From a bacterium (GTDB taxonomy: Bacteria; Patescibacteriota; Patescibacteriia; UBA1558; S5-K13), in the NCBI GenBank assembly GCA_029555085.1, contig JAKPTO010000043.1:1-43187 (forward strand): DNA of 43,187 nucleotides, read 5' to 3'. This document shows positions 7,412-15,073 of this stretch, piece after piece. The notes beneath the pieces were generated by a model that did not search any database, was not told where the DNA came from, and saw only the letters and a program-made list of their open reading frames with translations. Within the stretch, counting starts at the first letter, position 1, and each line of letters opens with the position of its first letter. A program made the translations under genes and the position numbers.

Positions 7412-9163
7412 TTACAATTTTCTGTCAAAATATTCATCTATAACTTCTAATGCTAATGGTTTAAAATTGTGAATACCCAACATTGCTCGCTCATCTCCTC
7501 TTTGTATTTTATTACTTGATAATATATCTGCTTTTTCCGTATAGGGTCTTACTGTGCTTGAATGTAGACGATGTTTTTGTTTAAAATTATGTAAAGCTAA
7601 AGTGGGATTTTGTTCTTTGTAATAAATAATTTTATTTGGCTTTTTTGCTTTATTTTCTCTGAAATAATTTTCCCAAAAATCCTCAGAGTTTATTGTGTCA
7701 GTTGCGTGTTTATAGTATAAACCATTATTCTTCAAAATAGTTTGTATTACTTCATCTAATCTAGATTCATAATCTTTGTAACCTAAATAAATTTCATGAG
7801 CATCTTTTATGTTTTTTAAAATATATGGATCTCGAGAAATCAAATCCAATAAATCCCCATCTTCTATATTTAACATTTCCCGCACTTTTTGTTTACTTTT
7901 TTCAAAAAAGTCCCTGGGTAAACCACTTCTATTATACTCCTCAAATTCTTTTATAATTTCATTAATATCTGAATTATCTATATTTATAATATTTTTTAAT
8001 ATTGCTACATTATTATCATCCACTATGGGATTTTGATTTTCATCTAATTCATATCTTGATCCAGTTTGTTTATCAACTTTTGCATTTTTTGGAATAAAAA
8101 CCAATCCACAATTAAGATCAATGCCTCTGTTTTCATTTGTCCAAACCCATACATCGTTCCAATAACCACCGCCACCATTTAAGATATTTCCATTATAATA
8201 ATATTGACTCGCAATAAGCGCCGATGGAAAACAGAAAAACACTTCATTAAACTTTTCCGATCCATAATAACAGTCAGCAACTTCTTCTGTTGCAAAATGA
8301 ATAGCATTAGAATCCGAATAACTGCCGGCATCTGACATTCTCTCTGGATCTAATTTATAATTTAAAGATTCTATAGCCTGCTCTTTACTTTCATATAAAT
8401 TTAGATATAAAAAATTTTCAATTGCTTGTTTTTTGTTTTCTTGTGATAGGTAGACCCCGAGCGGTGACTTTAATCTCCCATCTTCTAAAATTTCCATGAA
8501 ACCCCTAGAATAATCCCCTTCTCCCGCAGAATGAAACATGTGTCCTGTATGATCTCTTATTCCTTGTCTTGTAACATGAGTTACCATGTTACTTGGAAAT
8601 CTTTGCAATAAAATAATATAATCCTCAAGCGACACCTCTTTTAACTTATCTTCATTAAAATATTTTTCCATGGTTTCAAAATCATATCCACAATTTTGCC
8701 ACTTTTCCAACTCTCTTCTATGAAAATCTTCAGAGATAAACTTTGCTCCGCTTAAATCTAATAAATAATTAAGTTTATTTAATTCAATGGTTTTTATATT
8801 TTTATTTTCTTTAAGTTCCTCTATTTTGTTTTCCAAATCTTCAAATGTTTGTTTCCCTATTTCAAGTTCTGCTTTTACTTTTTTTATCTTTTGGTAATTT
8901 AATAATTTCTTGAAAAAAGTATTTGAAAAATAATTTATCTGATTTTGTAGTTCGCTTATACTATCCAACACTTCCTCTAATTTATTCTCTCTTTCAACAA
9001 TTTCATTGTTTAAATTATAAAAATCTATATCTTTTTTATCTTTTTCTTTTAGAGCATCAAAATATCTAGACCTATAACTTCTGATCTTCTTTGCTGTTTC
9101 ATTTCTTTCCTCCTGGAGATTGTCTTTAGAAAATTCTCTTAAAATTTTTGATTCTTTAGCCAT
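7412..9163 (-). CDS. Unrecognised 583-residue protein with coiled coil and His/Arg-rich core
   Basis: I do not recognise this protein. Residues 1 to about 150 are a highly charged coiled coil. The middle part (about 190-340) looks like a compact enzyme-like domain. It contains T-H-V-T-R-Q-G-I-R-D-H, H-S-A-G-E-G-D, an I-L-E-D-G-R-L-K-S-P-L-G-V segment and later N-A-I-H-F-A-T and G-G-G-G-Y-W. The order H-[TV]-T-R, then I-L-x-D-G-x-L, then I-H-F-A loosely recalls ADP-ribosyltransferase-like folds such as DarT, but this is only a pattern impression. The C-terminal part is charged and ends in an H-N-F-K-P-L-A-L-E-V-I-D segment; an H-N-F-K also occurs about 50 residues earlier. No signal peptide or membrane segment is seen. 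The gene sits between the rnj remnant and trpS. Confidence 0.75.
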   Translation of the reverse strand: MAKESKILREFSKDNLQEERNETAKKIRSYRSRYFDALKEKDKKDIDFYNLNNEIVERENKLEEVLDSISELQNQINYFSNTFFKKLLNYQKIKKVKAELEIGKQTFEDLENKIEELKENKNIKTIELNKLNYLLDLSGAKFISEDFHRRELEKWQNCGYDFETMEKYFNEDKLKEVSLEDYIILLQRFPSNMVTHVTRQGIRDHTGHMFHSAGEGDYSRGFMEILEDGRLKSPLGVYLSQENKKQAIENFLYLNLYESKEQAIESLNYKLDPERMSDAGSYSDSNAIHFATEEVADCYYGSEKFNEVFFCFPSALIASQYYYNGNILNGGGGYWNDVWVWTNENRGIDLNCGLVFIPKNAKVDKQTGSRYELDENQNPIVDDNNVAILKNIINIDNSDINEIIKEFEEYNRSGLPRDFFEKSKQKVREMLNIEDGDLLDLISRDPYILKNIKDAHEIYLGYKDYESRLDEVIQTILKNNGLYYKHATDTINSEDFWENYFRENKAKKPNKIIYYKEQNPTLALHNFKQKHRLHSSTVRPYTEKADILSSNKIQRGDERAMLGIHNFKPLALEVIDEYFDRKL

Positions 9164-9175
9164 ATTATTAATAAT

Positions 9176-9640
9176 ATACTGTTAATTAAACTTCAATAAC
9201 AACCGGCAAAACCGACTATTTTTGGATTATGTTGTTTTGCAAGTTTTCTTGTCTTATCTCTAGTTTTTTCTATTAAATCTTTATTTTCTTTCATATAAAC
9301 AAATCCTCTTGAGATTATATCTGGAGAATGAACTAATTCTCCAGTTTCTGAAGATAATGTAGCAATTGCAACAATCATTCCATCTTCGGCCATTTGCTTT
9401 CTATCACGAAGAACAATATTTGAAACATCGCCAACTCCCAAACCATCAACGAAAACATATCGGCGATATACATTATCTTTTAATCCCTGAGCTGGTCTTT
9501 CATTTCTCGAAATAACCGAAGAAGGGAAAACCACAGTATCTCCTTTTTCAATTTTTAAAAATCTGTGTTACTTGTTTACAATTTTCATTAAAACCACCCT
9601 ATTTTCTCCTTGTACACAAGCACAACAAATTACTATTTTA
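9176..9640 (-). pseudogene. Decayed partial copy of rnj (RNase J 3' half) with two internal deletions
   Basis: This stretch repeats parts of the intact rnj at 13092-14930 in the same orientation. It has three blocks. Bases 9176-9213 match the 3' end of rnj and its downstream flank. Bases 9214-9459 match about 13200-13445 with only five differences. Bases 9463-9640 match about 13711-13885 at roughly 85%. About 82 bases and about 265 bases of the parent are missing between blocks. The first deletion shifts the frame, so the surviving frame (9193-9534) ends in an unrelated tail (V-G-F-A-G-C-Y). That frame lacks the entire metallo-beta-lactamase half and is not a functional nuclease. It sits directly after the stop of the ATP-grasp gene. 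The two rnj copies therefore bracket the three-gene dikinase cassette as direct repeats. Confidence 0.92.
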
Positions 9641-9661
9641 TAGTACTCTAAAAATTGAAAG

Positions 9662-10603
9662 TTATAAAGTAGTAATCGGCCTACTTTGAATTATATAAAA
9701 CTTACTTTTAAAATAAGCCCACTCTATGTCACAAGGAAACTTATAGTGCTTTTCTATATTTATACAAATTTTTGCTAGTTCTATAATCTGTTTATTGCTT
9801 AATTTTTGTTTTTCGCTATCCGATTCTAAAACTTTTACCCAAGAATTTCCACCGGTAGTAGATTTTTGAATTATTTTTCTATCCTGATTTGCAATATAAA
9901 TATCTGAAATTTTTAAATTTTTTTTATTTACAATATATGAGTCAGGAGTAATACTGCCAGATACAATTGCTTCACCAAGTCCATAACCAGCCTCTATTAT
10001 CATTTGATCTTTATCTTTTGTAACTGGATGAACTGTAAATGCAATTCCAGAAACCTCTGATTGAATCATAGATTGAACAACAACTGCAACAGAAATTTCT
10101 TTTTTATTTAATCCCTTTTCAAACCTATAAACGATTGCGCGTGGAGTAAAAAGCGATGCCCAACATTTTTTTACATTTTCAAATAAATCACGCTCTGTTG
10201 TATTTAAATAACTTTCAAGCTGTCCGGCCCAAGCATCTGATGCTCCATCTTCGCATGTTGCACTAGATCTAACAGCTACAAATTTTGATTTTAGTTCTTT
10301 AAAATTTTTTATAATTTCTGCCTTTATGTCTTTTGGTATATCTATACTTGTAATTAATTTTTTAATTTTTACAGATGCTTGATTTACGCTTTCAACTTTT
10401 TTCAAGTTTACAGATCTTAAAAATTCTTCGATTTTTTTATCAATTTTTGCATCAGCTACAAACTTATCAAAAGTAGTTGATAAAATTACAAAACCGTCCG
10501 GTACTGGAATTTTATTATTTATCATTTCTCCAAGAGACGCACCCTTTCCCCCAGCAATACTAGCATCATCCTTAAAAATATCTTTAAACTTTCTTGTAAA
10601 CAT
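9662..10603 (-). CDS. Stand-alone PEP-synthase-type ATP-grasp (PPDK_N) protein
   Basis: The 313 residues form one complete nucleotide-binding domain of the PEP synthase / pyruvate phosphate dikinase family. Visible motifs are G-G-K-G-A-S-L-G-E-M at 18-27, A-V-R-S-S-A-T-C-E-D at 110-119, A-G-Q-L-E-S-Y-L-N, V-V-Q-S-M-I with S-G-I-A-F-T, and the closing E-W-A-Y with Q-S-R-P-I-T. All expected ATP-binding residues appear intact. In PEP synthase this domain is followed by a phosphohistidine domain and a C-terminal TIM barrel; here the protein stops after the first domain. The missing phosphohistidine domain is encoded two genes upstream, so the two products probably form one enzyme. The length is close to the roughly 314-residue ATP domain of rifampicin phosphotransferase. 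The substrate is unknown. Confidence 0.88.
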   Translation of the reverse strand: MFTRKFKDIFKDDASIAGGKGASLGEMINNKIPVPDGFVILSTTFDKFVADAKIDKKIEEFLRSVNLKKVESVNQASVKIKKLITSIDIPKDIKAEIIKNFKELKSKFVAVRSSATCEDGASDAWAGQLESYLNTTERDLFENVKKCWASLFTPRAIVYRFEKGLNKKEISVAVVVQSMIQSEVSGIAFTVHPVTKDKDQMIIEAGYGLGEAIVSGSITPDSYIVNKKNLKISDIYIANQDRKIIQKSTTGGNSWVKVLESDSEKQKLSNKQIIELAKICINIEKHYKFPCDIEWAYFKSKFYIIQSRPITTL

Positions 10604-10621
10604 AATTATTTTAATTATTTT

Positions 10622-11506
10622 TTATTTAAAATTTTTTTCATATTCTTTTCTTTCTTTTATTATATCTAACAACAATTCTTCATCTATGGATAATGCCTCT
10701 TTTTTGTTACCCATTGGATAAGTTATTACAATTTTCTTCCCATCAACACCTTGTTTTATTGTAACATCCATTCCCTCTAATTCTTTAAATCCGTTACCAA
10801 CAGACTCAACAAATTCATCTCTAACTTTCGATCCACTTATTTTTTCTAAACACTTAGCTATAAAAGATTCACAAACACTCTGATGAGTACCGAGATATCT
10901 TTCCAATTTATTTGTTAAGTTATCATCATTTTTTTCCGACTTCACTCTAGATCTATACATATTATCTGCAACTTTAAGATACTTAGCAAGAATTTCTGCT
11001 ATATTTCCAGCTTGCCTAATATATGTTGTAGTGTCTTTATCCCCATCTTCTATAGCCAAGTCATCGCTTTTATTAATCAAAACAGAAAGATATTGATCAG
11101 CTTTAAATGCATTCTTTAGCTCTAAACCAGTGGCACCATTGAGATAAAAACTTAGTCTATGGTCTTCCGTTATTTTTTTAAATGGAGTAAATTCTTCTAT
11201 TTTTTCTTCCATTTCTTTCAGATTTGCATTTGGACTGATTTCTTTTTGTCGTGCAAGCATAATATGAGCTGCTGTTTCTTTCGTTCTGTCTCTGTCGCTA
11301 CCAAATGCCACTGAAATAGAAGCGTCTGACCCATGCTTTTCCCCTATTTCACGCGCTCTACGCCTACCCTCTTCCGTAATTTCGATATGTTTATCTGGAA
11401 TGTCTGGGGTTGTTTCTCTTGGCCCATGTCTAAAAAATTTTAAAAATACTTCTACTTCTAGCTCCTCTTCTTGTTGTTCTATTTTTGTACTAAACGCCTC
11501 TTTCAT
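10622..11506 (-). CDS. Histidine phosphatase superfamily protein
   Basis: The 294-residue protein has the phosphatase signature R26-H27-G28 and I-T-E-E-G-R-R-R-A shortly after it. S-D-R-D-R-T-K-E-T-A follows with the second conserved Arg, and H208 in G-T-H-Q-S-V is a good second catalytic His. The family removes phosphate from small molecules or proteins through a phosphohistidine intermediate. It lies 22 bases after the phosphohistidine-domain gene and 18 bases before the ATP-grasp gene, so all three are probably translated from one message. The placement suggests it acts on a product or intermediate of the split dikinase; that is inference. No signal peptide is seen, so it should be cytosolic. 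The first 16 residues are acidic and variable-looking. Confidence 0.85.
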   Translation of the reverse strand: MKEAFSTKIEQQEEELEVEVFLKFFRHGPRETTPDIPDKHIEITEEGRRRAREIGEKHGSDASISVAFGSDRDRTKETAAHIMLARQKEISPNANLKEMEEKIEEFTPFKKITEDHRLSFYLNGATGLELKNAFKADQYLSVLINKSDDLAIEDGDKDTTTYIRQAGNIAEILAKYLKVADNMYRSRVKSEKNDDNLTNKLERYLGTHQSVCESFIAKCLEKISGSKVRDEFVESVGNGFKELEGMDVTIKQGVDGKKIVITYPMGNKKEALSIDEELLLDIIKERKEYEKNFK

Positions 11507-11528
11507 AGTTCTGTCTATTTAATAAAAA

Positions 11529-13046
11529 TTATTTTTCATTTAAAATCTTTATAATTCCATTATTTGCATCAACCTCAATCAAGTCCCCATCTTTTAATAC
11601 TTGTGTAGCAATTTTAGTGCCTATTATACAAGGAATATTTAATTCACGAGATACTATTGCTGCATGGCAAGTAATTCCCCCTTCATTAGTTATTATTGCG
11701 GAAGCTTTTTCCATGGCAGATACGAAATCAGGAGTAGTCATTGTTGAAACCAAAATATCTCCTTTTTTTATTTTAGAAATTTCTTTGTATGATAAAATAA
11801 TTTTTGCCCTACCACGAACAATTCCCGGAGATGCAATTTGACCCCTTATTATCCTACCATCAAAATCATCTGAATCCACCTCAGATGGCAATTTTAAATT
11901 ATTATCTCTTATCACCTTGAGAGCTTTTTCTCCTGAGAAAACAGTATAAAACTCTGGATATGTACATGCAATACAAATATTTTCTCTTCTGTTTAATTCA
12001 TCATCAAAATTTAATTTATCTATCAACACATCCCCAAACTCTTTACGTGATAATAAATATAACCTACTCACAGAAATATTAGTTCTTTTAGATATTTGAA
12101 TCATCAAACGATTCAAATAAAAATGGGATTCAGTTACTATAGCTTTTCTTTCATCTTGCAAGGATGACAAATAATGCATAGACTTTATCAATCCTAAGGA
12201 CCCTTGATCTATTCTATATTTTTTCTTAATTAAACTATGTTGACGCCTTAATTTATTTGAATATTGTAATAATTCATTTAATTTGCATTCAATCTCTTCT
12301 TTTGGATTCTTCAACTCTTTTTTTAATTCTTTAACAATATAAGCCTCATCCCAAATATCTGGCCCTGTATAATCAAACGGAATCCAAAAATATTTTTGAA
12401 CTAAATTTTTAATTTGAGAATCAACTTCTAAAAATATATCTTTTTTGAGACTTATGCTTTTACATTTCTCTAATTTATTTTTTAACTGTAAACTTATTTT
12501 CAAAAATTCTACATTAAACAAACTTAAATAACTTGGCTTTGTTGGAGAAATAATTAGATTAATGTCATCCTCTAACATAGAATATTTTTTCAACATACTA
12601 TCCTTGAAATACTTATATAAACGATCTGCTGCACATATTGAAGGCGCTGCGTTAATACGAGCAAAATCTTCGTAAAAATCTATATACTTTGAAATTTTAT
12701 TAAAAAGTTCTATATTAGAATTATTTTTTAAGCTATCACTGTTTAAATTTAAACGACACCACTTCAACCATTTATTTCCAAATATTTTAGTATTTCTATA
12801 GCAATTATAAATATATTTTTCGTCATTTAAAATTTTTTGAAGTAAACTTTTTTGAATATTCAAAAAATGTTTCTCATCCATGCTTAATTGCATCCATCCA
12901 TTCTCAATAATCAAAAATACGGCGCCAAAATTAAATCCTGATTTATTCTTATACATTTTACTCCAATAATATTGTATTGGCGTTAATAAAGGAACTCTTC
13001 TTTTCTTGAATGCAAAGCTTTTTTTACTTTTAATTGTTTTGCGCAT
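11529..13046 (-). CDS. Swivelling phosphohistidine-domain protein with unknown N-terminal domain
   Basis: The last 110 of 505 residues are a PEP-utilising mobile domain: G-R-I-I-R-G-Q-I-A-S-P-G near 396, K-K-G-D-I-L-V-S, and the phosphohistidine loop G-G-I-T-C-H-A-A-I with H461. No TIM barrel follows it, so this is not ordinary PEP synthase. Residues 1 to about 390 form a mostly helical, Lys- and Tyr-rich domain I do not recognise, with W-I-P-F-D-Y-T-G-P-D-I-W in its middle. In rifampicin phosphotransferase the order is ATP domain, substrate domain, His domain. This protein corresponds to the last two, and the 313-residue ATP-grasp protein to the first. The N-terminal domain is thus the likely substrate binder. 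It begins about 45 bases after the rnj stop. Confidence 0.85.
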   Translation of the reverse strand: MRKTIKSKKSFAFKKRRVPLLTPIQYYWSKMYKNKSGFNFGAVFLIIENGWMQLSMDEKHFLNIQKSLLQKILNDEKYIYNCYRNTKIFGNKWLKWCRLNLNSDSLKNNSNIELFNKISKYIDFYEDFARINAAPSICAADRLYKYFKDSMLKKYSMLEDDINLIISPTKPSYLSLFNVEFLKISLQLKNKLEKCKSISLKKDIFLEVDSQIKNLVQKYFWIPFDYTGPDIWDEAYIVKELKKELKNPKEEIECKLNELLQYSNKLRRQHSLIKKKYRIDQGSLGLIKSMHYLSSLQDERKAIVTESHFYLNRLMIQISKRTNISVSRLYLLSRKEFGDVLIDKLNFDDELNRRENICIACTYPEFYTVFSGEKALKVIRDNNLKLPSEVDSDDFDGRIIRGQIASPGIVRGRAKIILSYKEISKIKKGDILVSTMTTPDFVSAMEKASAIITNEGGITCHAAIVSRELNIPCIIGTKIATQVLKDGDLIEVDANNGIIKILNEK

Positions 13047-13091
13047 TTGTTTTAAAATAATACTTACTTTATTATTTTAATATACTGTTAA

Positions 13092-14930
13092 TTAAACTTC
13101 AATAACAACCGGCAAAACCATTGGTCTTCTTTTTGTTTCTTGAAACAAAAATTTTCCCAATTCATCCCTAATTTTATTTTTTAGATACATATCATTTTGA
13201 GCTATTTTTGGATTATGTTGTTTTGCAAGTTTTCTTACTTTATCTCTAGTTTTTTCTATTAAATCTTTATTTTCTTTCATATAAACAAATCCTCTTGAAA
13301 TTATATCTGGAGAGTGAACTAATTCTCCAGTTTCTGAAGATAATGTAGCAATTGCAACAATCATTCCATCTTCGGCCATTTGCTTTCTATCACGAAGAAC
13401 AATATTTGAAACATCGCCAACTCCCAAACCATCAACGAAAACATAGTCAGCATTGACTCTTTTGTTTGTTAATTTTCCACCAAGTTTTGTAAATTCCATA
13501 ATTTGACCATTATCAGCTATAAAAATATTTTCTTGTTTAATTCCACATTCTTGAGCAATTTTTGCATGAAGATGTAAAAATGAATGATTACCTTCTATAG
13601 GAATAAAATATCTTGGTTTAACTAAATTTATCATAAGTTTCAAATCTTCTTTTTTTGCATGTCCTCCAGCATGAATATCCATCATCTGATAATGAATAAC
13701 ATCTGCACCCTGACGATATAAATTATCTTTCAATCTCTGAACCGATCTTTCATTTCCTGGAATAACCGAAGAAGAGAAAACTACAGTATCTCCTTTTTCA
13801 ATTTTTAAAAATCTATGTTCTTTGTTTACAATTCTCATTAAAACTGCCTTATCTTCTCCTTGTGCGCCAGTACAACAAATCACAATTTTATTATTTGGAT
13901 ATTCTTTTAATTGTTTTTCTGAAATTAATAAATCTTTTTTATAACTCAAATATCCTAACTGATGAGCAATTTCTACATTTGTTTTCATGCTATAACCATC
14001 TATTAATACTTTTTTATTTAATTTTTCGCATGCTTCAAAAATTTGTTGCAATCTATTTAAAAGAGATGAAAAAGTTCCCACTATAACTCTCCCCGGAACA
14101 TTTTGTAAAATTTCAAACAAATTTGATTTAATTTCTGCTTCGCTTATTTGGTGTCCAGGATGAGAAGCATTTGTTGAGTCGGATAAAAGAGCTAAAACAT
14201 TTTGATTTCCTAAATCCGAAATCTTATCAATTTCTGGCATGTCCATTTTTGGTCCATTAAAATCGAGCTTAAAATCTCCACTATGAACAACTTTTCCAAG
14301 CGGTGTATCTATTATAAGCCCAACTGATGCTGGAATATTGTGACTAACTGCAAAAAAAGCAACTCTAAAAACACCAAGATGTAAAACATCGCTTGTTTTT
14401 ACTGACTTTAAATTCAATGGCGCAATATCTTTGAATTCTTCTTCTCTTTTTTTAATAATTCCTAAAGTAAGTGGAGTTCCATAAATTGTTGGATTTCCAA
14501 GGCTAGGCACTAAATATGGAATAGCGCCAATGTGATCCAAATGTCCGTGAGTAATTACAATTCCTCTTATATTTTTTTCTTTACCCTTTAGGTATTCTAT
14601 ATTTGGAATAACAAGATCGATTCCTGGCATATCTTCTTCTGGAAATGAAACGCCCATATCAACTATAATAATATCATTTTCATACTCTAAAAGAGTCATA
14701 TTTCTTCCGACCTCTTCATTTCCTCCCATTACAATGATCTTTAATTTTCCATGATCAAAGGTTTTTGTATTTTTCAAAGAAGCATTGCTGGATTGATTAG
14801 CCCTAACTGTTTTCTTTGGACTTACGTGATAACGTATTGATTGTTTTTTTCTATTTCTACTATGGGTAGATTTACCCTTAGGAGATATTTTTTTAGTATT
14901 CATATTTTTTAATCTTGAATAAAATCCCAT
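13092..14930 (-). CDS. rnj: Ribonuclease J
   Basis: The 612-residue protein has a basic, low-complexity extension (1-60) and then the metallo-beta-lactamase core with H128-x-H130-x-D132-H133 (H-G-H-L-D-H). A beta-CASP domain follows (S-G-D-F-K-L-D-F, D-S-T-N-A, G-T-F-S-S), then H-A-G-G-H-A near 430 and a C-terminal domain. RNase J is the 5'-3' exo- and endoribonuclease that dominates mRNA decay in bacteria without RNase E. The basic extension may help RNA binding. A Shine-Dalgarno-like AGGGAGG lies 21 bases upstream with a hairpin in between. A degraded second copy of its 3' half lies at 9176-9640. An ATG at 14903 is a possible later start. Confidence 0.96.
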   Translation of the reverse strand: MGFYSRLKNMNTKKISPKGKSTHSRNRKKQSIRYHVSPKKTVRANQSSNASLKNTKTFDHGKLKIIVMGGNEEVGRNMTLLEYENDIIIVDMGVSFPEEDMPGIDLVIPNIEYLKGKEKNIRGIVITHGHLDHIGAIPYLVPSLGNPTIYGTPLTLGIIKKREEEFKDIAPLNLKSVKTSDVLHLGVFRVAFFAVSHNIPASVGLIIDTPLGKVVHSGDFKLDFNGPKMDMPEIDKISDLGNQNVLALLSDSTNASHPGHQISEAEIKSNLFEILQNVPGRVIVGTFSSLLNRLQQIFEACEKLNKKVLIDGYSMKTNVEIAHQLGYLSYKKDLLISEKQLKEYPNNKIVICCTGAQGEDKAVLMRIVNKEHRFLKIEKGDTVVFSSSVIPGNERSVQRLKDNLYRQGADVIHYQMMDIHAGGHAKKEDLKLMINLVKPRYFIPIEGNHSFLHLHAKIAQECGIKQENIFIADNGQIMEFTKLGGKLTNKRVNADYVFVDGLGVGDVSNIVLRDRKQMAEDGMIVAIATLSSETGELVHSPDIISRGFVYMKENKDLIEKTRDKVRKLAKQHNPKIAQNDMYLKNKIRDELGKFLFQETKRRPMVLPVVIEV

Positions 14931-14937
14931 TCGCGAA

Positions 14938-14959
14938 GGAATTTAGAAATTCCTCCCTA
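14938..14959 (-). promoter_or_regulatory. Hairpin between Shine-Dalgarno-like site and rnj start
   Basis: On the minus strand AGGGA-GGAATTT-CT-AAATTCC lies seven bases before the rnj ATG. The 7-bp stem uses the last two Gs of the Shine-Dalgarno-like AGGGAGG, so folding either hides the site or brings it nearer to the start codon. A control role is inference. Confidence 0.4.
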
Positions 14960-15009
14960 TTTTGGGATATATTTGTTTAAATTTTTATTAATAATCTTAT
15001 TTAAAATTT

Positions 15010-15015
15010 ATTATA
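15010..15015 (-). promoter_or_regulatory. Putative -10 box for rnj
   Basis: TATAAT on the minus strand about 80 bases before the rnj start. No convincing -35 box is seen. Transcription from here would give a leader of roughly 73 bases that contains the hairpin at 14938-14953. Confidence 0.35.
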
Positions 15016-15020
15016 AAATA

Positions 15021-15060
15021 AATAATTATTTGTAAAAACAATTTTACAAAAATAATTATT
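15021..15060 (-). terminator. Hairpin terminator after the solute-binding protein gene
   Basis: AATAATTATTTGTAAAA (15021-15037) pairs with 15042-15060 around a four-base loop, with a two-base bulge. On the minus strand it is followed by an AT-rich, T-containing tract. It lies 14 bases after the stop at 15074. The stem is AT-only except for one G-C pair, so it is weak. Confidence 0.5.
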
Positions 15061-15073
15061 GCATTTTTTTATA

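Noticed and set aside
9193-9534. Open frame of 113 codons read as a separate small gene
   Set aside because: It is nearly identical to part of RNase J, lacks the nuclease domain, and has a frameshifted tail. It is a remnant, not a gene.
9662-13046. The dikinase genes as a broken ordinary PEP synthase
   Set aside because: Both parts start and stop cleanly, motifs are intact, a phosphatase gene lies between them, and no TIM-barrel remnant is present.
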